DNA of 64,000 nucleotides from Ceratodon purpureus. Lineage: Eukaryota > Streptophyta > Bryopsida > Pseudoditrichales > Ditrichaceae. Below the pieces are notes generated by a model that was not told where the DNA came from, did no database searches, and was given only the letters and a program-made list of their open reading frames with translations. Positions within the stretch are counted from its first letter, which is position 1. Every line of letters starts with the position of its first letter. This document shows positions 21,389 to 31,298 of this stretch, one piece after another. The position numbers were made by a program, and so were the translations under genes. The stretch spans positions 41,705,779 to 41,769,778 of the forward strand of contig CM026426.1 of NCBI GenBank assembly GCA_014871385.1, in the 5' to 3' direction.

Positions 21389-21817
21389 CCTAAAAAATAT
21401 AAAATAAATGTATCACTACATATATACATAAATATACTTTATACACATGTATACATATAACCATAGAAACATATATACATATATACATATGTAGATAAAT
21501 ACATAAATACTTCGAGAAATATAAATTTGCAACCAAGTACTTCTTTGCATGAACCTCAATTTCTAAAGTAAAAGAAATTAAAACAATCTTGTAATTAATA
21601 ATATTACCTATACAAGATAATTTATACAATTTTGATTACATTATATATGTCCCTCAAAAATGCAATATTCTAAACTCTAAATCCTAAACCTTGAACCTGT
21701 TCCCAACAGAAGTGGATAAGTTCCACGCTTAAAGAGAATTTTATGACTGGCGCTATGACGTGTTCTACCCTACCCAACTGAAACAATCAATCAACCAAAT
21801 ATCTCGTATTAGCATCT

Positions 21818-22555
21818 GGAGGGAAGCACAATAAAGTGTACCACAAAAGTGCCTAGCTCATTGCCAATTTCAGCCATTGTTGTAAACACTAAGAAAAGTG
21901 ACATATAATTTGATGAGATGTTGGAAGGGGCTTTGGGTATACAAAATAGACTTGCTCATCTTGAGTCTACAAAATTTTGGAACCGATGCGTGGCTTCTAC
22001 AATGCCTTACGAGCCACAGAAAGTGCGACAAAGTGAAATGGTATGATTTGAAGAAGTGGACAGAAAACAGTGCCCGGATGTCAGAAATCACTTTTGACTG
22101 CACTGTACCCCCCGATTGTTAGCTGCGATTTATGAAATGGGCCTGAGCAGTTAGTTCAGAAGTTTGTACGGGCGAAAAGTTTCGTTCCGATGTTTTCGGG
22201 GACCTCTTTTCCACGAAACTTTTTGTGAGGTTTTTTCCACCGAACATTGTTTTTTAAATTGGGAAAAACATCCTCTAAAGACAATAGACGGCCCCAAATG
22301 AAGGAATTAAGACTTTGGAAAAGTTCATTTTCATGTTTTAGAACTAGCGGTCAAATTAAGTTTCAATTGAAGATGTTTTTTTTATAAAGATGCCTATAAG
22401 ATACCTTGTGACACCTAAAAAAGTGACTAAAATGCTCAAAAACTACACCAAAATGCTCAAAATCAGCTTTGAGTAATAAAAAACAGCACACTTCATATTC
22501 ACTTCCTAGTGGTCACATTTTGCACTTTTTGGTACACTTTATTGTGCTTCCCCCC
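21818..22555 (+). mobile_element. MITE family Y, copy 2
   Basis: About 738 bases bounded by GGAGGGAAGCACAATAAAG and the inverse ..CTTTATTGTGCTTCCCCCC. ATCT is duplicated on both sides (21814-21817 and 22556-22559); CATCT is possible as a 5-bp target. It is homologous to 13950-14704, inverted. No coding capacity. Confidence 0.85.
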
Positions 22556-22559
22556 ATCT

Positions 22560-23000
22560 ATGTAAAAGTGCCGAGGTTCAGGGAAAGCTGGACTTCCCGC
22601 GCTCTCTCACACCACATAATGTAGACGGGCGAATGGTCCGGCTTTATTCCCGCCTAGTTTCAAAATAGAAGCCCCCAAAAAACAGTCACACGTTAGAGAA
22701 TGACCTCTAGAATCGTCGTTGCTTGAAGTCTTTTCTCTTCTTTATTGCTTCTTGCGCGTGTAGTAGCTCCTAGTGCTCTTTTGGAGCTCGAGGTTTTCCG
22801 TGCCGAAGCTATATTGCGTTGTCTCTCAAGTACGACTTCTCTTCAGCTTACTTTGAACATCAACACGAATGATTGTTTTTGGGTTGTCCTTTGTTTGCAA
22901 TTGTTGTACATGCTCAATGTATGACAAGACGATCTAACCTTTGCTTGTTAGCAGTTCTAGAACATCAGATCAACGAGGGCGTTGTCTTCCTCTCAATTTT
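22560..23000. other. Spacer, possible 5' region of the next gene
   Basis: Less AT-rich than its left side, with no clear ORF. It could hold promoter or leader sequence for the rightward frames after 23000; I cannot support a start. Confidence 0.4.
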
Positions 23001-23068
23001 AGAATTTGGTTGTAGAAAGTGTCGTGAACGAGGGCGCCGATAATATCGACGCATTTTGTGGAAGACAA

Positions 23069-23324
23069 TTTGGCTCGAGTCGAGCTAAACTAGTCTATAT
23101 TAATGACATACAGTTTAGCTCGAGTCAAGCTAAACTAGTCTATACTCATGACATACAATTTAGCTCGAGTCGAGCTAAATTGCATTTGATAAGTGTAATG
23201 CAGTTTAGCTCAACTTGAGCTAAACTGCATTGAACTTCTCGTTGTTCAAAACAGGCAGTTTAGGTCGATTTGAGCTAAACTTCACAGCATTCATCAGGGA
23301 CAATTTAGGTCGACTTGATCTAAA
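23069..23324. repeat. Array of six 21-nt hairpin palindromes, 45-bp period
   Basis: Units start at 23069, 23114, 23159, 23204, 23259 and 23304, giving steps of 45, 45, 45, 55 and 45. Each unit is TTTAGCTCGA-G-TCGAGCTAAA or a variant: two 10-base arms around one central base. Unit 4 is TTTAGCTCAA-C-TTGAGCTAAA, where both arms changed together and pairing is kept. Units 5 and 6 carry some mismatches. Because 45 bases is 15 codons, the first four units also keep one frame open (23006-23218, repeating SSRAKLVY). Confidence 0.92.
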
Positions 23325-23534
23325 CAGCGTTAGGGCTAATTTTAAGGATAACATTTTCCATATGTGTGTAACTGGAATTTCGCTTAAAATCACCTAATTA
23401 CCCTTGTTTGCGCTAAGCTATATATTTAGTGACATCATTTGATTATGACTCTCCTCTTGTGCGCTCACCTTCCAGATCAAGTTTATTAAGTATTGACATG
23501 TGTACTTACAGATTTGTAATTGTTCAATGCAAGG

Positions 23535-24715
23535 TATCATGGATTACTCCTAAGACGACAAGGTACCAGTTGAAGCACTAGTCAACCTAGACCTTCACGA
23601 CTTTGTGGTGGTCCCCTCAAGATTATGGCAAAACAAGACTGTCACAATTTACAGTAGCAACAACATCCCATGGTCCAGCTTGGTAATTGACTTGGTTGGT
23701 CTCCTTGGTGATTCGGTTGTCGTCGTCCAGGTTTAGCGATCGTTGATTGCAGAGGAGTCAAAGGATGGTTGGAGGTACTCATTCAAAATGTGGACAATCA
23801 GCCGCGTCTATCTTGATGGAGTTAGTTTGCAACACCATAGTGAACATGATGTATATAACCGTTGGGTTTCCGAGCATAACCGATCCCTTGGTGATCATGC
23901 ATGATCGTATGACATTTCCTCTAGGAATACACCACCTCCAATTTCACGTAACACTCAATATCTGATCGCTCAGCCGTCAATCAACTCTGTAGCGTCAAAT
24001 ACATGCTAATCTCAGCATTGCGTCCAACACTTTCCTAGAGATAAAATCTCTACTTTGCGGTCTTGTATGTATAACAAAATAATCGTGCAGTTTCGAAACC
24101 ATATCAAAGTGGACGTTCATAGACAGATTGACAAAAATGCTGCGGGGAGGAGTGTGTTGACTCCGGAGGGTGTAGATGTTTGCTTCTTCGCGTGGATGAA
24201 GATCACGGGAGTTAGTTCTAGTACATTCTATCAAAATGCAAAGTATACTGCTGCTGGATTCGAAGCTCAATTCCATGGTAACAACTGGACTTTTAAAACC
24301 TAGAAATTACACTGTTGTAGCAACTGCGGTCCTAAGCACCATTCTCGATGAGCATGCTGCCTACATGCCTCTCAAGACTTGCGTTCTACCTACGGGAGAG
24401 ACAGTTGTTGCAAAAGTTCTTCCGTCTAGTTTCAAATGGAAAAAACAGGCACCGCTTCTCGATGAGCATCTAGCAGATTGTGATTTTCCTCCAATGTTTG
24501 CTTTTAATTTGAGCAAGGTTAGGAGGCGTAGCTATCCTAGATATTATGCTAAACGAGCAGGAGAAAACTTTGCGACTTGCTCAAGATGTGATGAGTTTCA
24601 GTCTCTGAAGGAGTCGACCCAAATTGGCTCTCAAGCATCTTTGTTATGGTCCAGGAAGATGAAGGTTCACATGGACTCTGCCATGGCACACAGAGACTTG
24701 TATTACCTAAATTGA
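23535..24715 (+). pseudogene. DUF7869-like gene, N-terminal part (decayed)
   Basis: Several coding-like frames with breaks: one near 23600-23890 (MWTISRVYLDGVSLQHHSE), then 24055-24300 and 24236-24715 (DFPPMFAF.., CSRCDEFQSL, KMKVHMDSAMAHRDLYYLN). They precede the segment typical of the DUF7869-like family. The Cys pair and the helical segment before it look like the upstream region of those proteins. Stops and shifts show it is not functional. Confidence 0.5.
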
Positions 24716-25105
24716 TTTAAGTCAAAGGCCACTTCGCATGAAGTTCTCACAATTAGGCATGATAAAATAGACCACTCCAAGACGGCTTTGCCGGCATTAT
24801 CCCACAAGGTTAAACATTTAGACGGTCTCATGAAGCTTCCTAATGCAATCAAGGGAATGCTGACTCATGGACATGTAGACGAGCATTATGCTCATTATGG
24901 CCTTGACATTTACTCCCACTATGCTAATTATACAGTTGGATCCTTTGCAAAGCTCCTCGGCGATTTGGAATCACCTCCCAAGTCAACCTCCATAGAACTA
25001 TTTCCATAAGACCCTTCACATCCTCTACATGCCATGCTGCTACATGGGTTAGAGATGTGCCTCAATCCTCTAGGCTGGCCTCCGAAGGTTATTGTCTCAG
25101 CAAAA
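24716..25105 (+). pseudogene. DUF7869-like gene, middle part
   Basis: DHSKTALPAL, then a GMLTHGHVDEHYAHYGLD segment. A matching segment (MDTSKIAIPRM...GMLTHGHGDGPYAHY) is found in the minus-strand copy at 60727-61176. The frame ends at the CAAAA target of the family X insertion (VIVSAK). Confidence 0.6.
25101..25105 (+). repeat. Target-site duplication CAAAA (left)
   Basis: Direct repeat with 28623-28627, immediately outside the TGTAGC and TCCACA termini of family X copy C. Confidence 0.9.
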
Positions 25106-26160
25106 TGTAGCACGACGTGGTATCCGTATTCCTCCGGAAGGCACTTAATTCACACTAAATACCCTCCAAAGTGAACCACTCCGTGTTCGTTCCCACGAAG
25201 ACCTATAGTTTTCCTCCTTTTAGATCCTAACAGAAATCACCACCCGTATCCAACCGTATTCCGTCTTTCGGCCGGTTGGCCGAATCCGGTAGTTTTTGCC
25301 TCGTTCCTATTTTCCGGCTTTTTAGACTAGTGGCCGGTTCCCACTGATCCGTCTATCCTTTCAAGTGGCTGGATTTTTCACCGTCCCGTGACTTAAAGTG
25401 GCTGGACACCCCACTGTTCCTATCTACCACCCGAGAAGTGGAGTAATAATCCTTCCGTATGACTAGGTACCGGTCCGGATAACTACTCAGTACCGGTTAT
25501 GGATACGGAAATCATACTACAATGACATCACCTTACGGCTGCACGGTATTCTACTATACTATCTCCCTTCCGGATTGGTTCGCAGTAGGACATTCGGCTT
25601 TTATCCCATCTACAGGAAGCGACCGGTCCGTTTCCGGATCCCGGTGTACACACGGCTCTCCGTGTCCTTGAGACTACCAGCCCTGCTGCAGTACGTCTCT
25701 CCTTCCCTACGGACTCCTTCCGGGACTGGAAACCGTCAACACTCGACGCTTGACACCTCTCCAGTCTCTCCGGGCGCTCTCCAAATTATCCCACTGTTCA
25801 ACACTCCTCCGGAACACTACTGGAGACAATAGTACCAACAAACCATACGGCAACGGACCCGTCAGCAGCCGGTTGACACAACAATTCCAAAGGTATATTC
25901 TCAATTGCAACAACAAAACGGCGTACAAAACAAGGCCCCGGCCTTGGAAAAACGTCCTGCTTAAATACTAACACTATCGATCCTAAAGCGACCAAGTGGC
26001 CCACCGAGATCCAGAAATTCCGGATCTTGGATCCGGGAATCCCGGACCGGTGGCCGCCTTCTATTCCTAGTTAGTGCCGCTACCTATCCGGATTGGCAGC
26101 CGGGTGCACTTGAGCCCCATCGTTAGTCGCTGCCATTTTATCCGGTCCTTATCCTAACTT

Positions 26161-28032
26161 CTACTCCTTGTGCTTATCGAACCGGGGACTGTGCCGGGTT
26201 CCATCCATCCGTTCCTTCTTCTGTACCTTCTTCAGCCTCTTCAATGAGGAGCCTTCTTCCGGAGCATCAGCTGCCGACGGGTCGCTGGCCTTCCGGGATC
26301 GTCCTGCTTGGACCGCCGGGGATGGAGATCGTGCCGCCACCGGATCTGCGCTCAGATCCACTTGGAGATTTTCCGGAGATCCCTGTACCGGCATAAAGTC
26401 TTCCGGTGGTGGGCCTTGGTCCGGTTCCAGCGGGATGTTTCCGGGGTTAACAGTCTCGATTCCCGCCAAATTGGGCAGAGTGTGCAAACTGCTCAAGGTA
26501 TCCGGAATAGGATCCTCGAGCAGCTGTCCTATATCCTGTTGGACTGACCGGATTGTCGACCGTACCGGCGAGGCTGGAGGTGGCACCGGCGCCGCTTCCC
26601 TGGGTAGGGCCGGTAGTCTGGGCTCCTCCTGATCTGCCGGTGGCTCTAGTGGTCTTGACGGACCGGCCTTTGCGGCACTGATGATCTCCACCATGTTCTT
26701 CATCTGCACCCAAGTGTCCCTCATCACCTGCGTCCGGTCGTGCATGGACTTCACAATCTTCGTTACAGTCGGATCCGGCTGACGGGTCAAGAAGGCTTGG
26801 TAAACGGCGCACTGATTGGCCACATCCACCGGAAGGGCTAAAGTGGCCTTGATCTCGACGACCGACTGGATGGCTTCGGATGCCCGGTCACGGGCGTCAC
26901 TGTAATCCTTTTGGGCATCACGCACCTCCTGCTCGAGCTTGTGAATCCTCTCCCGGTACTGCTCTAGCCGGTCCATGTGCTTGGTCTGGAGACTAGCCAA
27001 GTCCCGGTGCTTGCAAAGAATATTCATGCACTCCTCCAACCGGTCCGAACCCGTAAGGGCAATTACCTCCTTAGCCAACCGGCCCTCCGTCTGCCTAGTC
27101 GACTGTAGGAACCGAGCATACGTTGACACCTGCTCCGAAAGGTTGACTAAGTCCTGGCACGGGTCTCCGGTGTGCTCCGGTGGTCCGGTGGGTTTTTGGA
27201 CTTCCGTGTTCAAGGTTCGCTTGGTCTGGGTGGGAGTCCGAGGTGATCCGGACGGCTGTCCCTTCTCTGGGCTAGGACGGGGTCTCTTAGCCGGCGTGGG
27301 AGAGACCTCGATAACATCATCATCATCGTCCTGATCGGACACCTCTTCCGGTTCGGCGTACTGCTGCAGGCTCTTGATTTCATCGTACTCCCGGATCTCC
27401 TTAGGGCTCAACAGCCCCCGGTGACGGTAGAGGTGAATGAGGAAAGACGGAAGGCAGGTGGTCTGTTTCTTGGTCTTCCGGAGATTGGCTACCTGCCGGT
27501 CGACTATCGTCTTTATCATGAGGCCCCAGTCTACCGAGAACTCACCGATCATGGCCCCAATGAAAACGGACGCCCACTTGATGGTTATCCGTTTGGGCTT
27601 TTCCGGATGGAAAATAGGGTTCATAAACCCTACGACCCTTCGGGCCTCCGGATCCGTGATGTCATCCAGCTCCCATCCTTCTCTCCGGTCTCCGGGCCCC
27701 TTGATATACCCCCACACAAACTCCCGGGTCTCCGGTGCTGAGATCTCTCCAGCGTTCTTGAAACCATACGTCTCCCTCCAGAGTTGTGCCGTCCACTGCT
27801 CCGGTTCTCCCCGGATGGTTCCTCGATTTTCGGGATTCTTGACGAGGATCTCCTGGGCCGGAATGGAATGTTTCCAACCCCATGCCTTGTCCAGTAGGAG
27901 CTCACAGCCCATGGCTTCTAAAGCGGTCCGGAGGAGCTCCTTCTCTCCGTCGTCTACCGGCATCAACGGCATGACCCGTTGTACCCTGAACAACTGTCCT
28001 TCCTCCGCCAGTTCCTTCCCCTTTCTACCCAT
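26161..28032 (-). CDS. Family X protein, 623 aa, intact ORF
   Basis: The ATG at 28032 gives MGRKGKELAEEGQ; the stop is at 26161. Residues about 100-220 (FMNPIFHPEKPKR, WASVFIGAM, VDRQVANLRKTKKQ, LPSFLIHLYRHRGLL) resemble the plant transposon protein domain Transposase_32. Residues about 225-285 are acidic (DQDDDDDVIEVS), then Pro-rich with KRPRPSPEK. Residues about 330-410 predict a coiled coil (HMDRLEQYRERIHKLEQEV). The last 150 residues are Pro-rich, ending in KRLKKVQKKER. A structural or DNA-binding role within the element is a guess; no nuclease or polymerase motif is seen. Copy B encodes the same protein with one frameshift. Confidence 0.85.
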   Translation of the reverse strand: MGRKGKELAEEGQLFRVQRVMPLMPVDDGEKELLRTALEAMGCELLLDKAWGWKHSIPAQEILVKNPENRGTIRGEPEQWTAQLWRETYGFKNAGEISAPETREFVWGYIKGPGDRREGWELDDITDPEARRVVGFMNPIFHPEKPKRITIKWASVFIGAMIGEFSVDWGLMIKTIVDRQVANLRKTKKQTTCLPSFLIHLYRHRGLLSPKEIREYDEIKSLQQYAEPEEVSDQDDDDDVIEVSPTPAKRPRPSPEKGQPSGSPRTPTQTKRTLNTEVQKPTGPPEHTGDPCQDLVNLSEQVSTYARFLQSTRQTEGRLAKEVIALTGSDRLEECMNILCKHRDLASLQTKHMDRLEQYRERIHKLEQEVRDAQKDYSDARDRASEAIQSVVEIKATLALPVDVANQCAVYQAFLTRQPDPTVTKIVKSMHDRTQVMRDTWVQMKNMVEIISAAKAGPSRPLEPPADQEEPRLPALPREAAPVPPPASPVRSTIRSVQQDIGQLLEDPIPDTLSSLHTLPNLAGIETVNPGNIPLEPDQGPPPEDFMPVQGSPENLQVDLSADPVAARSPSPAVQAGRSRKASDPSAADAPEEGSSLKRLKKVQKKERMDGTRHSPRFDKHKE

Positions 28033-28622
28033 TCTGCTAAGTCCTCCTCACCGTCACTCCGGTAACACCTGCACGCACGATCCTCACCACAATCCCTCAC
28101 CTAACGGAAACACTTCCGTCTCACCGTCTCTCTCCTACCGTCCAACCCTAACTGCGCCCTCCGCCGTGGAACCCAAGGATCCAGCGCGCCACAAAATGAC
28201 AAAAGAAAGGAGGAGCACGGCTGCTCTTCCTCCTTTTATACCTGCCCTCACGCCCACCCGTTGGTAGCTCATCATGACGGACGGTCGTAGCCTTTATTAA
28301 TTGAACGGTCGCGGCCGGCGGCGCTTTAATGGTTGCAGCCACTTTTCCTGCGTGAATCGCACCCTCCGGCTGTTACCCTAAGTCCGCTGGGTCACGGTTC
28401 CGTCACATGGACGGTGCTTCCTCTCCTTCGACTTCAGACGACCGGATCTCACCCGGCTGACCTTCCGGTTCTCTCTATTTTATTCGGCCAACCGTCTTAA
28501 CCGGTTGTTTTACTTATCTAAGTAGTATTTCCGTATTCCTAACACAAAAATTTTTAAATTTTTATCATTTTTCTACCGGAATTAGTATTCCGGTGTGTAA
28601 ACCGTGGAAACCACTTTCCACA
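28033..28622 (-). other. Family X 5' leader
   Basis: About 590 bases conserved in both copies before the ORF, with the CCGGAATACTAATTCCGG-like palindrome close to the terminus (copy B 6850-6866). It should hold the element's promoter. Confidence 0.6.
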
Positions 28623-28627
28623 CAAAA
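28623..28627 (+). repeat. Target-site duplication CAAAA (right)
   Basis: Second copy of the target site of family X copy C. Confidence 0.9.
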
Positions 28628-29014
28628 CCTTTACCTCCCATACTTAATGTGGAAATGGATAATGTTGTTAGCGATAACAAGAACATATTTTTTTGCTCAT
28701 TTTGGTCTCTATTAGTAGTGAAGCATGTGTTTTGCAAAGTGTATGATAACTTCATGTTGGTAGGTCACACACATGACGTCATAGATAACCTCTTTGGCCA
28801 ATGGAGCATGGCTTTGCAGAGGGAGGACTTCCTTCCAATTCTTGTGCTAATGAAGTCCTTCATGAAGAATGAAACGGTTCCAACCATTCTACACCTTATT
28901 CAAGAGGTTCCAGATTTCAAGAAATTCATTGTGGATTGGATGTTGAACGACAACGACACATTAATGGGTCATACCAAAGCTCATGAGTTCAAGTTCTACG
29001 TGGACTCTACTTGA
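28623..29014 (+). pseudogene. DUF7869-like gene, core after the insertion
   Basis: With the element removed, VIVSAK joins PLPPILNVEMDNVVSDNKN in phase. MDNVVSDNKN and FMLVGHTHDVIDNLF are the two best conserved blocks of DUF7869-type proteins (LDN..DNKN and VGHTHEDID). They look like spaced acidic residues of an RNase H-like catalytic fold, but that is inference. The frame ends at a TGA at 29012-29014, followed by a frameshift. Confidence 0.65.
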
Positions 29015-29905
29015 TGTTCCGTCATGAAGTACCACATATTTTGCCACAACGACGACTAATTGCCAAAAGGCGATGGATGTGGCATAAAGTTGTAGAAGGA
29101 GGATTCGAAAGATCGATCTTTATGGCCGCGTGGTGTTCTCGGTGCTATGGCGCCTTGCGAGATGTAGCACCTATCCAATATGGTAAGGGATTGTGGGGTT
29201 TTGTTGATCACCGGGAGAGGCTATCAACTGATTCAGTCGTGTCTAGGAGAATCTATGAGCCACTCTTATACTATTGGAAGGATGTTAAAAATGCTTTGGC
29301 CGTTCCTTTTGATGCTCTTATTGCTTTGCAGCATGTTTTTTGGCCGTCCACTCGGCTTGTCCATTCTGCCAAAGATGCGTTTGAGGAAGATGGAACTTTG
29401 TACAAAGAGTACGTAGAAGATGATCATTTATTGGTCACAAATGAGATCGATCAGAGCTTCATTCCGAGTTGCCTAAGACCTACTTGTAAGAAACTTTCTA
29501 GCATTATAATGTTGCAATAAAGACAAACGTCCTTACTAGCTTGCAGGGGTTGTGACCAACCCTGATTCAAATACGGATCTACCAAACACAATCAAAGTAG
29601 AGTTCTACTTTCCAATTTTGTGAGATGAAGATGTTTGGAAATTTTATACAAGCTGGGATGTGAATGGGAGACTTTGTTGGAAAGTGGAGAAGGATGTGCG
29701 TGAATTGTGGCAGATTATTGATAGAGTCATAACCGCTTGGATATCAAATGTAAAGAAAGATGTCAGAGAACGGGGTTGCGGAAAAGGTCACACAATGAAG
29801 ATCCTGCAAAAACTAATCGGCATTATAAAGACCTCCTTGGAGAGATTTTTTCCTCGGAATCAGAATAGACATATAGCATTGAAGTTGATAGTTTACAAGT
29901 TTTGA
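29011..29905 (+). pseudogene. DUF7869-like gene, C-terminal part
   Basis: 29011-29520 continues in a shifted frame (RRWMWHKVVEGG, LRDVAPIQYGKGLWGFVDH, VPFDALIALQHVFWPS). After a probable intron with acceptor CTTGCAG near 29546, coding-like sequence continues to 29905. No stop inside 29011-29517. Together with the upstream parts it forms one decayed gene spanning the family X insertion. Confidence 0.5.
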
Positions 29906-30002
29906 ATGCTAGGAGATTATATGTTTTTTTCTAAAAGGCAACTGTACGGAATTCTTGATTTCCGTTGACTCTATCTTATCTATACTTGGCTATTAGCAAT
30001 AG

Positions 30003-31082
30003 TTTAGGTAGAGGCAACCTAAGCTATTCTTCATTTATATGTGTGTCCATGACATATTGTACAGTCGGGTACAACATGTTTACGAATTCTTGCATTCACA
30101 TGGGAAAAAAAGCTTCATTGCTGCCAACTTTGCCGCCCTCCCAGGAGCTCAAAAACTAGTATTTTACCATGATATTTTTACCACAAAATCATCTTTTAGT
30201 TAATAACACGTGTATTATATTTCAAGGCCAGAAGATCTACACAAAAAAAGATAATCAAAAACTACCAACATGTGTAGCCAAGAAAAACAAATTCAATACT
30301 ACCAACTTTGACACCCTCCCAAAGATTGGAAAAACAGACTTTTTGCCATGAAAATTTTAGCACGAGATCATCTCTATGCTGATAATATGGGGTAAAAATT
30401 TCAAGTTCAAAAGATTTGACCACAAAGAGATATTTGAAATCTACCAATTAATAAGTGTAGTTTGAAAAAAACAATTTCACTACTGCCCACTTCAACACCC
30501 TCCCAAGGGTTGAAAAATTGTTTATTTTACATAAAAATGTTGGAATTATATTATTCCTATGTTGATAATATGTGTGAAAAATTTAAAGTTCAAAAGATTC
30601 AAACAAAAAACAATATTCAAATTTGACCAACATGTGTAGTTCTGAAAATTTTCTAAAAAACTACACATAAAGATAGATTTCACATATATCTCTTTGTGGT
30701 CAAATACTTTGAACTTGAAATTTTTACCCCATAGTATCAGCATAGAGATGATCTCGTGCTAAAATTTTCATGGCAAAAAGTGTGTTTTTCCAATCTTTGG
30801 GAGGGTGTCAAAGTTGGTAGTATTGAATCTGTTTTTCTTAGCTACACATGTTGGTAGTTTTTGATTATCTTTTTTTGTGTAGATCTTCTGGCCTTGAAAT
30901 ATAATACACGTATTATTAACTTAAAGATGATGTTGTGGTAAAAATATCATGGTAAAATACCAGTTTTTGAGATCTTAGAAGGGCGGCAAAGTTGGCAGCA
31001 ATGAAGCTTTTTTTCCCATGTGAATGCAAGAATTCGTGAACATGTTGTACCCGACTGTACATTTAGGTTGGTTCAACCTAAA
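30003..31082. mobile_element. Foldback element with long inverted arms
   Basis: 30057-30450 and 30665-31063 are inverted copies of each other with few differences, around a central segment of about 210 bases. The outer ends carry a short palindromic word (TTTAGGTTGAACCAACCTAAA on the right, a variant on the left). The left arm and centre also hold three diverged direct repeats of about 180 bases, each opening ACTTTGNCNCCCTCCCA (starts near 30127, 30304 and 30489). No coding capacity; the short ORFs here are shadows. Confidence 0.85.
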
Positions 31083-31298
31083 TTATATTTTGCTTATATG
31101 TCTAATATATGTTTGCATCAATTATCTCATTTCCCGTTCTCAATGCTTGATCATCTCTCAATTCATTGGAAATTTTCTATTTAGGCTCATTTCTAGTTAG
31201 GTATTAGATCCTCATGCCCACTTAACCTCGATTGTACAAGATGCATTAATTTGGAAGATGACAAATCTCCCAAAAATAACAAATATGGTGTTCAATAG

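Larger units (their letters stand above)
25106..28622 (-). mobile_element. Complete family X element, copy C (3.5 kb)
   Basis: Inverted relative to copy B and about the same length. On the minus strand it begins TGTGGAAAGTGG and ends GTGCTACA, inside a CAAAA duplication. It carries an intact ORF of 623 codons, so it is probably the younger copy. No LTR, reverse transcriptase, integrase or long terminal inverted repeat is visible. Confidence 0.9.

Noticed and set aside
23069-23324. CRISPR-like array
   Set aside because: Regular spacing and palindromic units, but the intervening 24-base segments are themselves related to each other, there are no cas genes, and the window is eukaryotic.
26168-28267. 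Plus-strand ORFs up to 276 codons in family X copy C
   Set aside because: Antisense to the 623-codon frame that is conserved in copy B; GC-rich sequence leaves the opposite strand open by chance.
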